A stretch of 64,000 nucleotides of DNA from Nilaparvata lugens (taxonomy: Eukaryota > Arthropoda > Insecta > Hemiptera > Delphacidae): positions 29,525,960 through 29,589,959 of the forward strand of contig NC_052511.1 in NCBI RefSeq assembly GCF_014356525.2, read 5' to 3'. The notes under the pieces were generated by a model that was not told the DNA's origin, searched no databases, and saw only the letters and a program-made list of their open reading frames with translations. The number at the start of each line of letters is the position of its first letter. The stretch's first letter is position 1. Position numbers and translations under genes: made by a program. This document shows positions 34,081-44,393 of the stretch, piece by piece.

Positions 34081-35288
34081 TAATTAGTCAAACGAAGACG
34101 CCAAAAATTCCAAGAGGTAGGTGCAAGAGTTTGTACTAATTTTATCTGATCAATGAATGGTTGAGGTTGCAAATGGCGATCAGTATTATCAAATTTTCCC
34201 AGTCCTTGTAATATACTATGTACGTTGAGGTTGTCTGTTTGAATCCCTTGAGGTCGTTGTTGAATATGATTTTCTAATGCTGTTATTTTTTCCTGTGTTA
34301 TCTGCCATTGACTATTATGTGTAATTTTATTTGCGTTTATTTCTTGATTTAATTGAGTCAGAGTGGATTTTTGAATTAGTAGAGTTCCGTTTAAAGCTTT
34401 ACAGGTTTCTGTATTTTGATTGATGCCACCTTGCAGTTGGTTCATTTTTGTGGACATATTAATCTGTTTATTTTGTATTTCTTTAATACTGTTAATATTT
34501 TTGTCAACTGTAGTTGTTAATGTTTGATTGGCAACGGTAATTTGTTTGTGGATTTCTTGGTGGCAATCGGCCTTAATGTTATTGGTTATATCCTGAATGG
34601 GTGTAGTGATTTGTATGGTTAGGTTATCTATCCTTTCATTGAGTTCACATGTAACCGTATCCAACCTTTCCGATAATCCTGCCGTAACTTTATCCTGACT
34701 TTCTTTTTGTAGGGTTATCATTGCTTTTAATTCTTCCCTATGATTCTCTACTTTAGTTTCAATATTATCCAACCGTTGTTCTACTGATTTTATAGCGCCT
34801 GCGGTCTCTTTCATGCCCTGTTCCACTGTTTGTTTATTTTCCTCTTTTACTGTAGCAATCTCTTTTTTAATCTCCTGCATCATATTATCCATTGTTTTTT
34901 GTAACATAATGTTGAAAGTACTGCTAGTTTGTTCCATTATTACCTTTTGAAGCGGATCTAACTCTGTGATTGAAAATATACTTTGTTTGCTCAGGTGTGA
35001 CTCGGCCTCCGGCGATGCGGGTTCTGCAGGCTGCTCCTCGCCCCCTTCAAAGTTGATCTCTACTATCCGTTGATTCAATGGTGTGTCAGCGGCGTCGATT
35101 CGAGTGGATGATAGAGGTTGCAGACCTGGTGGATCAAAGACTATCGACCCGACGCTTCCTGGTTCCCTTTCTCGTGGCGTATTGGCATCTACCGTGGTGG
35201 GGTTTGATGTGCTTGGAGTCGACAAAGTGGGATCTGTGCAACCGCCGTACATATATGAAACTTCAGAGTTTGCGGGAGTGTGATTCAT
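34077..35288 (-). CDS. Gag-like ORF 1: long coiled coil
   Basis: A 403-codon frame with an ATG start (MNHTPANSEVSYMYGG). After a Pro/Ser/Thr-rich N-terminus, residues 110-340 are an almost unbroken amphipathic stretch rich in E, K, Q, N and I (GLSERLDTVTCELNERIDNL type), typical of a coiled coil. The end (NTDRHLQPQPFIDQIKLVQT) reads into the capsid-like start of ORF 2 if one base is shifted. It is the first ORF after the 5' LTR, which fits Gag. Confidence 0.7.
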   Translation of the reverse strand: MNHTPANSEVSYMYGGCTDPTLSTPSTSNPTTVDANTPREREPGSVGSIVFDPPGLQPLSSTRIDAADTPLNQRIVEINFEGGEEQPAEPASPEAESHLSKQSIFSITELDPLQKVIMEQTSSTFNIMLQKTMDNMMQEIKKEIATVKEENKQTVEQGMKETAGAIKSVEQRLDNIETKVENHREELKAMITLQKESQDKVTAGLSERLDTVTCELNERIDNLTIQITTPIQDITNNIKADCHQEIHKQITVANQTLTTTVDKNINSIKEIQNKQINMSTKMNQLQGGINQNTETCKALNGTLLIQKSTLTQLNQEINANKITHNSQWQITQEKITALENHIQQRPQGIQTDNLNVHSILQGLGKFDNTDRHLQPQPFIDQIKLVQTLAPTSWNFWRLRLTNY

Positions 35289-35827
35289 TATGTCAAATAT
35301 GATAAATGCTAATTAAACAGTGATAAGAATGATAAGCGAGAATGCTTAAAAAAGAGACACAAACCGGGACTTACAGTGAAACAGTGATGTGTAAAGTGTT
35401 TGGATACTCTTACAACAAGGTATTTATACTTAAGTTTTTTATAATGCTCTAGCGCCCCCAATGTTTTGTGTTGATTTATTCTTGGCTAGTTTACAGGCTG
35501 TGACTTATTTTCCAACCGGCTTAAACACATAATATATTTTTGACTAGAAAGTAATAGCAGTTTAGGCTTATAAAATATAATCTCTCTCTATAAACAGGTA
35601 ATTTTTTACAGTACTAATAATATAAAATTTTCTTTAAAACATATAATTTCTCTTTATTTAAAGCTATTGATTCCCCAAAAAGTAATAAAAATTTCTCTTC
35701 GCCAGTTTTCCTCACAACTCGTATAAGTTATCTATAATTTTCAATATGGTTATTGACTTAATTTCAAATAATTATTCAATGAGCTTGGCTCTCATCATCA
35801 GTCCCACGTTGGTACGGCATGTCTTTA
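35289..35827 (-). other. 5' leader of the gag-only LTR element
   Basis: Untranslated region between the LTR and gag on the minus strand. I could not find a TGG-starting primer-binding site directly next to the LTR; a TGGGACTGATG lies about 20 bp inside. Confidence 0.5.
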
Positions 35828-37826
35828 TGTCACGTTATTCTTTATATTTAAATAACGATTAGCCTCCTGCTTGGCATCAGTCGGTAAAGCATGAGATTTG
35901 ATATAATTATATAATTAGGTCGTGGTTTTTTTTATAGGATTCAGCCTCAAAAATCTTGATAAGCCTAGGTATGGGCTTCTCCTATAACTCTAGTAATTCA
36001 ATAAAAAATAAATATATATAAATATGATACTTATACAATAGTGTTGAGGAATAATAAATAAATTGCACACCATAAACGTTTCATACATATATTACACAAA
36101 TAATGCAAAAGATAAATCGAGGCAAGAAATATATAAAGAGCGATAAAAAATATAATATAAAAATAGAACAATAATTGAAATCAATAAAATATCACAGGCT
36201 AAACTTTATATTCTAGATTTGTGGCACGAATCATTACCATGTGCCTTTATCTTAAAATCATATGCATTCTTTTGCATGTAGCTGCGATATGGCTTGCTAA
36301 TACTTGTCGACTTGGACAATTCAATCAAAAATGTGTGCTTTAAGATCAGCTTGATAAATTAGCCACTAATAATCCAAATATATGTATATTAAAATCTCTA
36401 GTACTTAGTAGATTTCTTTGTATCCAATATATATTTTTTATCTCAGGGTGCAAGATCCGGCACCTGACGGAATAGGTAGAGCCATTCATCTAGTGAATTA
36501 GAGCTGAGATAAACTATCGCAAATTATACTGCAAAAATTAAATATTATATGCATATGTTTTAATAGCCTAGATTTTGTACTTCTTTGATTTAATAGAATT
36601 TTCTAAAATATTGATCTATATTTTTCTTTCAATTAAATACCTTTAATACTAATTTTACTTGCGCAAGTATTACTCTTATTAATTTCTCAATTTATAATAA
36701 AACCCTTTCGGCGAGCTAGCTTTGATCATCAGATTAATTCGAAGCACTAGGGCGCCCATCACTAATTCAAATTTAATCACTCACGTGTCGAAAATCTTCT
36801 TGTAAGCCGCCGATGTCGATCCAACTCCATGTGGTCCGGGAATATGGTAGCCGGAATCGTCTCCTCCAAGGGGTTATAAGTTTAATTCAAAATGAAAATG
36901 ACTTCTGCTTCACAATAGCATCACGAAGTCTTTTAAGAAATTTAATAATTTACTTTAACTTTAACTTTTACAAAATCATTAGCAAGGTACTACGCTCTAA
37001 AATATTTGGGGTCCTCTTATGGTGGCATTTGGCTGGCGAGTGCTGGTTCTTCTTTCTCAAGTTTTACAGATCCTCTTTCCGACTTTCAAATTAGCATAAA
37101 ATTTAAATATCTTAGTCCTCCGCCATTAGGTTCAAATAGATCTTACAAAAAAAATGCCAAAATATTGCTTAGATTGTATGATTAATAATTTCTTTGCATT
37201 CGAGCCATATCAATAACATAGATTATACAAAGTTTTAACACAAAATCTAGTACATTTATATAAATATATAGAAATATTTTTGAACTGGCCTACAGTTGCC
37301 GCCTATTAACTGCCGTTTTACTATTGGTGCATGCAAATTTTATTCGGTATTCATGCGCCTGGTAACTCTTATTTCCTGAATACATTAAATTATTTTTATT
37401 TGGTTTTTTATTTATGCTCTTTACATGCTAGTTAATATTCTATACATTAATATTAATTCCATGCTACCTAATAATTAGCCACGTGGACAGGTGTTTTTTC
37501 ACATTGCACACCATCTGATTGCAATAAAGCTCTGCCAAGGGGTTTTGGTCAGATTCTACGTTTCTCGGTTTGATCGATCTCTAAGTCACCGATCCGTGAA
37601 TACATGTACCTAACCTCAATCTTCAAATATTTTATATAATAATCTATTTATGAGCAATAAAATTCCTTCAAATCCTTTTTAGGTTTTTGTACCATTTAGC
37701 CAGAACAGGCTGATGCTATCTAATCTTAGTTATTATCTATTTGGCGATATTAGCCAGTTACTTTATTTTCAGACCTATTACTGTTTCTGTTAGGGCTTTT
37801 TATCTACCCAGATTTAATACTTTACA
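35828..37826 (-). repeat. LTR (5' LTR in element orientation)
   Basis: Second copy of the 2.0-kb LTR, followed by the right CTAT duplication. An open frame of 93 codons occurs in both LTRs (29979-30260 and 36813-37094) but has no recognisable product. Confidence 0.95.
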
Positions 37827-37924
37827 CTATTTATTATCCATAGATTTTCAATAATTGCTAATAAATTCTGAATTTTTTTATTGACAAAAAATACATGAAC
37901 AAATTATTATTATTTTTTTTTAGA

Positions 37925-37992
37925 CAAAATGAGTCTATGAGTCTATAAGTCTATGAGTCAATAAGTCTATGAGTCTGCTAATGAGTCTATGT
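37925..37992 (+). repeat. Short minisatellite of ATGAGTCTAT units
   Basis: Seven or so variants of ATGAGTCTAT / ATAAGTCTAT in tandem. Confidence 0.8.
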
Positions 37993-38035
37993 CAATCTGG
38001 GATTACTTTTTGAGAAGGTAGCTGAAGAGTCAGTA

Positions 38036-38200
38036 TCAGTCACCATGTCCTATAATTATATAGCACGATCCAGATCCGGCTTCCATACGATCCGATTTGA
38101 ATTTTTTTTTGAAAAATTAGAAAAAATATATTTAGTAAGTGTACCAAATTTCAAATTTTTATTTTGAAAATTGTAAATGTATGACCGAAAGGGTTACATA
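38036..38200 (+). repeat. Dispersed repeat, copy B (partner at 9471-9640)
   Basis: Collinear with the segment near 9.5 kb, as described there. Confidence 0.55.
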
Positions 38201-38417
38201 AATAGCTATTTTAAAGGCTAAACTTGATTTAATATAATACTTTATTTCTTATCTAAGCTCAAGCACGGAATAAGCATAAGTAGTAGTGTTTCTTTCCTCT
38301 GTGGCTCAAGCTATTGATTGTAGTTTTTACACTATTGTTACCTGTATAGATTAGGTACTCTTTCCCCGCGCAAGGATCAGCAGTTCATGAGGGGAAATAA
38401 TTATTCCATGATTATTC

Positions 38418-38850
38418 TTGTACAGTGTTTTATATTGTAATAAAGAAATTGAATTGAATATTGTAACATATCCAAAATCTACACAGCTATTAGCCCTTGA
38501 AAAAGATGAAGCATTATTAAGTTTTAGTAAACCTTATACATTTTGGGAAAGTAATGTTCTTTATCCTACTGAAGTACTGACATATGAAAATAAAATAATC
38601 ACTAATTTTACTTTTGACGAAATATATAAAGCAAATACTTATTTAGAGCAATTAATGGTTCATTGTAGTTAGTAGCAACTTGTCAGAATATGTAGTATTA
38701 ATGGTGTACTTAATAGTTTTTATGTTATATTTTGTTTTTCATTCTCATGTATTCAATAACAAACTTGTGATTCCACACAAGAAATCAGATACTGTTCAGT
38801 TTCACTTGGAAAATTCTAAAATATTTCTCACACCCCAGCTACCCTTATGA
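38418..38850 (+). pseudogene. 3' end of a retrovirus-like envelope gene (relic)
   Basis: Two frames, 38418-38672 and 38656-38850, overlap near 38660. The second contains a single strongly hydrophobic stretch of about 17 residues (38689-38740) followed by a polar tail of about 35 residues and a stop at 38848. This is the layout of an envelope membrane anchor and cytoplasmic tail. The stop lies 13 bp before the piggyBac start, and beyond the piggyBac come a polypurine tract and an AGTTA-type LTR start. That order (env end, PPT, LTR) is the errantivirus (gypsy) plan. The frame is broken and the ectodomain is largely missing, so this is a dead fragment. Assignment is by context and hydrophobicity, not by sequence match. 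Confidence 0.45.
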
Positions 38851-39064
38851 AGGTGAGGACACCTAACCCGTTTCTTCCCATTGTCGACATTTGTCTACAC
38901 TGACATTGGGAATTTTTTGTAGGGAATTTCCTCTGTATAGAAATTGTACAATAATTTCATGGTATTATATTGGCACTACTGCGTCGGCAAGCACATACGG
39001 TATGGCAGTTTTGCCTCTGGTTTAGAAGCATACGTGATTTTTGTGAGTTGCTCCAGTGTTCATC

Positions 39065-41177
39065 ATGTCATGGACTGATAGGTAAGCCTAATATAAACTC
39101 ATGAATATTATTTATTGAAGTTATACACTGAATATTGTAATTATAGGGTTTCTAAAATATGCTTATTTGCGTTTCACATGGAAATTACTGTTTTTTATCT
39201 ATCAATACTAAGGTTAAATATTGATGTCCACATATGTCGACGGTGGGAACGACTGGTAGGGGCGATAGTTGTTGCAATTATTTGTTTGTTTTCAGGCTAA
39301 CGGTCGCTGAAATTGCCAGTATTTTAGAAGAAGATGAAGATATTGTCGATCCAACATTTTTCATAGATCCACCTGAAAATGCAGCCATCAGCGAGTGTGA
39401 TTCCGATGATGATACTCCTACAGGCAACATAAATCATTTATCTGGTAACCAACTCCGAGCTCGTGGTGAATTAATAAGAAGAAAGTTAACTGATGATGGG
39501 CTAGTTGAATTTAGAATCGGCGAAATAGAGGAAGAAGAAATAAGTCAAGAAAATACTGAACAAGAAGTAAACAAAGAAGAGAGTGTATCAATAAGCACAA
39601 ATAAAAATACTGAAGAACGAATTAGTGAAAATGTGACTGAGAAAAATTCGAAGAAGAGGAAACAAAAGAAAGATGTGAACAAAAAGAAGAAGAAGAAGGT
39701 GAAAGTGCTCAAGAAAATTCGTAAATGGCAAGAAAATGACATTGCAGATAAGACTTCTATAGAGTTTACTCGGGCAAATTTCTTGGAAAATGACTATTCT
39801 CCAGTAGAGCTATTTGAATTCTTTTTTGACAATGAAGTGGTTGAATACATCGTTTTTTGTACTAATCTATATGCTAGAGAAAAGGGAAATATGGATTTTT
39901 CTACCTCGAAAAATGAAATATGTCAGTTTTTTTCTATTCTTTTTTTGTCTGGCTATAACACAATGGCACGTTACAGAATGTACTGGGAAACAGCAGAAGA
40001 CACCCATCATGAGGCAGTTTCAAGTGCTATGTCACGTAATCGTTTTGAAGATCTCCTACGTTACATCCACTTCTGTAAAAATGTAAAGATTGACAAAGAT
40101 GACAAATTTGCTAAAGTCCGGCCAGTCATGTGTATGTTGAACGAACGATGGCTTCAGTACTTTCCTGGTGATGTCTATCTTTCAATCGATGAGTCCATGG
40201 TACCATATTTTGGTAGACATGGCGCAAAACAACATATCCATGGAAAGCCTATTAGATTTGGCTACAAAGTTTGGATGCTTGCTACAAGGTTAGGATATGC
40301 AATTCAAATGGAACCATATCAGGGCAAATCGACTGGTGCAACAAATCCAGAACTCGGTGTGGGAGGGTCAGTTGTAATGGACCTAATTTCTGAACTTCCA
40401 TCAGATAGGAAATACTGTTTCTTCTTTGACAACTTCTTCACATCTCTCAAACTACTGGAGGAATTGCGAAATAATGGACACTATGGAACAGGAACAATCA
40501 GAGTAGACAGAGTACAGGGTGCCCCTCTCCGCCAGCCTCAAGATCTAAAAAAAGAGCCAAGAGAAACTTTCCATCAAGTCACTGATACAGACACTAATAT
40601 AACCCTTGTAAGATACATGGATAATAGTGTCTTTACAATGGCATCAACAGCAACAGGTGTTCAGCCAATGGGAAAAGCAAAACGTTGGTCAAGTCATCAG
40701 AAAAAGCACATAATTATTCCTCAGCCTAATTGTGTGAACTGGTATAATTTGCATATGGGTGGGGTGGATAGATTAGACAAGAATGCTGCTGCATACCAGA
40801 TAAACATCCGTAATAAGAAGTGGTATTGGCCGATCATTGCATATCTCTTGAATGTTAGTATGAACAATGCTTGGTTATTGTACAGAATGACACAAAGAGG
40901 GGTGGAAAACAAACTTGATCTCCTTGGCTTTACAAGATACATTGTCCGCACTTATTTACAAACATGCACAACCCCTCGCCCTTCTTCAGGAAGACCAAGT
41001 ATGAAAGTGTCTAATAGGGTTCTGCCGGAAGTTCGTTTCAGTGGTAAGGATCATTTTCTGGAAACCGTCGAAAAACAAGTACGCTGTGCATTGTGTTCCA
41101 AAGCAACCAGAAAAAAATGCAAAATATGCAAAGTTGGTTGCCATGTGTTGTGTGCAGAGGCATTCCACACCCGCTAA
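39065..41177 (+). CDS. piggyBac transposase (PGBD3-like), apparently intact
   Basis: Two exons: 39065-39081 (ATGTCATGGACTGATAG) and 39296-41177, with a GTAAGC donor and a TTTTCAG acceptor around a 214-bp intron. The predicted protein is 632 residues: N-terminal acidic region, a Lys-rich nuclear-localisation-like block near residue 150 (KKRKQKKDVNKKKKKKVKV), then the DDE core with Asp in LSIDESMVPYF (about 304), FFFDNFFTS (about 384) and MGGVDRLDKN (about 497). The C-terminal zinc-binding tail is complete (CALCSKATRKKCKICKVGCH). All three catalytic Asp and the Cys tail are present and there is no internal stop, so the gene may still be functional. Confidence 0.93.
39082..39295 (+). other. 214-bp intron of the piggyBac transposase
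   Basis: GTAAGC...TTTTCAG. Splicing joins codon 6 (AG|G) and keeps the frame into LTVAEIASILEE. The intron holds an inverted copy of the element's terminal motif (CATATGTCGACGGTGGGAA, 39232-39250). Confidence 0.75.
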
Positions 41178-41374
41178 TGATTCGTCAAGTACATAATTAA
41201 CAATGTAATGATGCAATAAACCTTTTTAAAAATCAATTGTCAAGTAATTTGTAATGTAATGATGTAATAAAACGTTTTCATAATCAATTGTCAAGTAATT
41301 TGTAATTTAATGATGAAATAAAACACATAAAAATAAATAATAGTACTTTTTCAACTACCAGAATACACCCCACC

Positions 41375-41462
41375 GTTCATTCCCACTGTCGACAAATGTA
41401 GACATGCATCTGTTTTATCTACCTGGGACCGATCATTCCCACTGTCGACATATGTCGACATG
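41375..41462. promoter_or_regulatory. Subterminal palindromic repeats of the piggyBac element
   Basis: CATTCCCACTGTCGACAAATG (near 41379) and CATTCCCACTGTCGACATATG (near 41425) stand 46 bp apart. The second continues to a perfect 18-bp palindrome, TGTCGACATATGTCGACA. A variant lies at the 5' end (38877-38897) and an inverted one in the intron. By analogy with other piggyBac elements, these are probable transposase-binding sites (inference). Confidence 0.6.
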
Positions 41463-41595
41463 CTGTATTTTGTTTGTATCTACAAATTTTGCATATTTTA
41501 TAGTATATCTATAGTGAATATGTAATACTAAAGTAAACTTTTCGTATAAACTAAGAAAAAATGAAAAAATAATAATTTGGGATGAAACGGGTTAA

Positions 41596-41651
41596 GGGGG
41601 GAGGAGTTATATATACATAAGACAATAGATTTAGGAACTGTAAGCATTTTG
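41596..41651 (+). repeat. Polypurine tract and start of an errantivirus-type LTR
   Basis: GGGGGGAGG (41596-41604) is followed by AGTTATATATAC (41605). Errantivirus LTRs typically begin AGTTA right after a G-rich polypurine tract. A TATA-like motif lies at 41609. The LTR is cut by the Sailor-like element at TA (41652) and resumes after 46483. Confidence 0.5.
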
Positions 41652-41707
41652 TACAGTAGTCGTCCTGTAGCTTTGCCTACACGACCTTGAACCGGCAGAT
41701 AGGCAAG

Positions 41708-41723
41708 GTACCCCTCGCGGGGT
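41708..41723. repeat. Short perfect hairpin, GTACCCCTCGCGGGGT
   Basis: ACCCC/GGGGT arms around TCGC, between the Sailor-like 5' end and the nested Tigger. Confidence 0.6.
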
Positions 41724-41746
41724 GATACGCATGCCGTTGCACTGTA

Positions 41747-44189
41747 CAGTGAATATCGTTTATTATGACATCGGCTACAATGACCTATCGGATATAGTGA
41801 CCGGAAAGCTGCCCCTTGTTTGGTTTGCTATGCGTACAATGCTTTATTATATCGCTTATAGTGACATCGATTATAATCACATATCGGCTATTATGACCGG
41901 ATTTCTATCAAAATGAGGAAAATAATATCGTATATAATGACGAAACGTTAAGTAAACAGGATGTTCTCCAGACAGGAATCATCATGTCTGTATTTATTCT
42001 AGTTGAGCCGTATTATTGGTCAGTCTTTTATTACGAAATCGTGAAATGTGCATTCCTCTGAACATTATAGGCCTATTCAGACATTCAGTTCAATTCAGCC
42101 TTTCGTTCGGTTCGGTTGCATCCTACAGTATTTCGGTTTGATGTGTGATTGGATTGTTACTGTAAAGTGTGTGTTATATTAGTGTGTGTAGTGCATGTTT
42201 CATTAAATTTTACAAACAGAACTCTTATTTTAAATTGTATACAGTGTTGATAATAAGACTTTCACTATTGAAGAAAAATCGCACATCATTTGGCGAATTG
42301 AGAATGGTGAAGCAAATAGGGACATAGCGAAGGAATTAGGGGTTGGACATTCAACAATTTCGGTAATATGGAAAAATCGCGATAAAATTAAGCAGAGCTT
42401 CGAGACAAGTTCTATGAAATCAAAAAAACTTCGTCCTAGTCAAAACAATGACGTAGATCAAGCGTTGCTGAAATGGTTCAAGATACAAAGAGCGAATAAT
42501 ATTCCTATAAGCGGTTCAATTTTGCAGAGTAAAGCAAATGATTTGGCTGAGAAGTTGGGTAGACCTCGCGATATTACATCTGCATGGATACAACGATTTC
42601 GCCAGCGCCATGCAATCACAAGTGGTAGAATAAGTGGTGAGGCAGCAGCAGTTCCAACTGGTATTCCTGAAGACTGGTTAAACAATGTGTGGCCAAAATT
42701 ACGTGATATTTATCCAGATGAAAAAATTTACAATGCTGATGAAACTGGAATTTTCTTCAAACTGACTCCTGAAAAAACATTACGTTTCAAAGGTGAAAAG
42801 TGCACGGGGGGGAAATTGTCAAAAGACAGACTAACTGTTTTAGTTGCCGTGAATATGGATGGGAGTGATAAGCACAAGCTGATGGTTATAGGGAAAAGTG
42901 CTAAACCTCGTTGTTTCAAAAATGTTAATTTATTGCCAGTAACATATGAAAGTAACAAAAGTGTGTGGATGACAAGTGAATTGTTCGCTTCCTGGCTACG
43001 AAAATGGGACAATGAACTGAAATTGAAAAATGATAAAATATTGTTGATGGTAGATAACTGTCCAGCACATCCACATGTTGAAAATCTTACATCTATAAAT
43101 TTGGTGTTCCTCCCGCCTAATACAACATCTGTTTTGCAACCCTTGGATCAAGATGTTATAAGGTCTCTGAAAGTCAACTATCGGAAAAGTCTCATTCTAC
43201 AAATCATTCAAGATTTGGATGAAGGATGTGAAACAAAAGTCTCTGTACTCGACGCAATTACAATGTTAGAAAGAGCTTGGAATGAAGTCACATCCATTAC
43301 AGTGAAAAACTGTTTCAGACATGCAGGATTTTTAATACAGTCTGATAACATTATTGAATCTGCATGCACAGAAGAGTCGTTACAAGAATGGGGGAGAAGT
43401 TTGGCTCAACCAGTGTCTCAGGATTTCTTTGAAGAGTATGAAGAAGTAGACAAGGATTTGGAAACGACGGCAGCTGTAAGTGATGAGGAATTGCTGACTT
43501 CGACTTTGAGAGAAGAAGACGACGTTACAAACACTGAGAAAGACAATGATAATGATGAGGAAATCAATCCACCAACACTGACTGAAGCTTGTAAAGCGAT
43601 CAAGACAATTTGCCAATTTCTTAGTGTCACAAATACAGCAGATGAAGCAACAAAAAATGTTCTATTTAATCTAGAGAAACAGTTTCAAACATCGTACTAC
43701 AATTCAAAGTGCAAAAAACAAACGAAAATTACAGACTTTTTGAAAAAGACCTAATTTTAACATTTTTTTGAGTTCAATTTTTTCTTATTTTGAGTTCAAG
43801 TTTTTTTTTATGAAACATTGAATTATTTTCAAACTAAAATGAAATTTATGAAGTAGCCTACTGAAGTTTTTGAATGGGCCATATTTGTATACTGTATTAA
43901 CCGGGACTTTCATTTGAATGTGACTTCGTTTGTGATTTCGTTTCAATTTTCATAAAAATTATTAAAAATTTACAGTACATTATAATAATATAAAGGACAT
44001 TTCAGTTTGGAAAGTGTGTTTACCTGGAATAAAATGCTGCAACGAAAACGTAAGTGTCATTATTTATGCTGTTTTTTCACTAATGTATACTTTAGTACTT
44101 CCTGAGCCTAGTATCGGATAAAGTGACTATCGGTTATAGTGACCCAAAACTGATGGTCCCTTGAAGGTCACTATAAACGATATTCACTG
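41747..44189 (+). mobile_element. Tigger-type transposon, 2.4 kb, nested in the Sailor-like element
   Basis: CAGTGAATATCGTTTAT at 41747 is matched in inverse by ATAAACGATATTCACTG ending 44189, with TA on both sides (41745, 44190). Subterminal motifs like TATCGGYTATAGTGAC recur near 41790, 41846, 41880, 44107 and 44123. It holds one long transposase ORF. Confidence 0.93.
42246..43754 (+). CDS. Tigger/CENPB-like transposase, near intact
   Basis: The frame is open from 42246 after an acceptor-like GTATACAG to a TAA at 43752, with no internal stop or frameshift. The first ATG (42414) would drop the HTH, so an upstream exon probably supplies the start. Parts: psq/CENPB-N helix-turn-helix (FTIEEKSHIIWRIENGEANR; DIAKELGVGHSTIS), HTH_CENPB (AEKLGRPRDITSAWIQRFRQ), then the DDE_1 core with YNADETGIFF, LLMVDNCPAH (43053) and LQPLDQDVI (43146). 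The second and third Asp are 30 residues apart. The acidic C-terminus ends with a short basic tail (KCKKQTKITDFLKKT). The catalytic Asp residues are present. Confidence 0.92.
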   Translation, partial: VDNKTFTIEEKSHIIWRIENGEANRDIAKELGVGHSTISVIWKNRDKIKQSFETSSMKSKKLRPSQNNDVDQALLKWFKIQRANNIPISGSILQSKANDLAEKLGRPRDITSAWIQRFRQRHAITSGRISGEAAAVPTGIPEDWLNNVWPKLRDIYPDEKIYNADETGIFFKLTPEKTLRFKGEKCTGGKLSKDRLTVLVAVNMDGSDKHKLMVIGKSAKPRCFKNVNLLPVTYESNKSVWMTSELFASWLRKWDNELKLKNDKILLMVDNCPAHPHVENLTSINLVFLPPNTTSVLQPLDQDVIRSLKVNYRKSLILQIIQDLDEGCETKVSVLDAITMLERAWNEVTSITVKNCFRHAGFLIQSDNIIESACTEESLQEWGRSLAQPVSQDFFEEYEEVDKDLETTAAVSDEELLTSTLREEDDVTNTEKDNDNDEEINPPTLTEACKAIKTICQFLSVTNTADEATKNVLFNLEKQFQTSYYNSKCKKQTKITDFLKKT

Positions 44190-44393
44190 TATTTGTTTCA
44201 GTCTCTAGCGAACTGTCTGCTTGATACTTGTATACGTGCGCATATTTCGTTAGCGTGTGGATATTTTCAAAGTCCCTATTAAAACGCGTTTTTGCGTGTG
44301 CGATTGTTTTACTTCTTTTTTTCAGGAGCCGGTAGTGATTACTATTTTTCAGGTAGTGGATAATATTTTTCAAGTGTAGCTGTGTAGCCTACT

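Larger units (their letters stand above)
28996..37826 (-). mobile_element. Gag-only LTR retrotransposon, 8.8 kb, minus strand
   Basis: Two direct repeats of about 2.0 kb bound a 4.8-kb interior. The element starts TGTCACG and ends TTTACA on the plus strand, so TG...CA holds in both directions. CTAT precedes 28996 and follows 37826, a perfect 4-bp target duplication. The interior holds only two overlapping gag-like ORFs on the minus strand; there are no protease, RT, RNase H or integrase motifs in any frame. This is the plan of terminal-repeat elements with a gag domain, mobilised in trans. The LTRs differ at about six sites by eye, mostly homopolymer lengths, so insertion is recent. Confidence 0.85.
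38867..41591 (+). mobile_element. Complete piggyBac-type transposon, 2.7 kb
   Basis: The ends CCCGTTTCTTCCC (38867) and GGGATGAAACGGG (to 41591) are inverted repeats with one mismatch. The right flank is TTAA (41592); the left flank is CTAA (38863), one change from TTAA. It encloses one uninterrupted transposase gene with an intron. Motifs around TTCCCACTGTCGACATATG recur near both ends. Confidence 0.95.

Noticed and set aside
34060..34100. Programmed -1 frameshift site in gag
   Set aside because: No X-XXY-YYZ heptamer; more simply an indel. Kept only as a finding to test.
38418..38850. Intact envelope gene
   Set aside because: The frame is broken and most of the ectodomain is missing.
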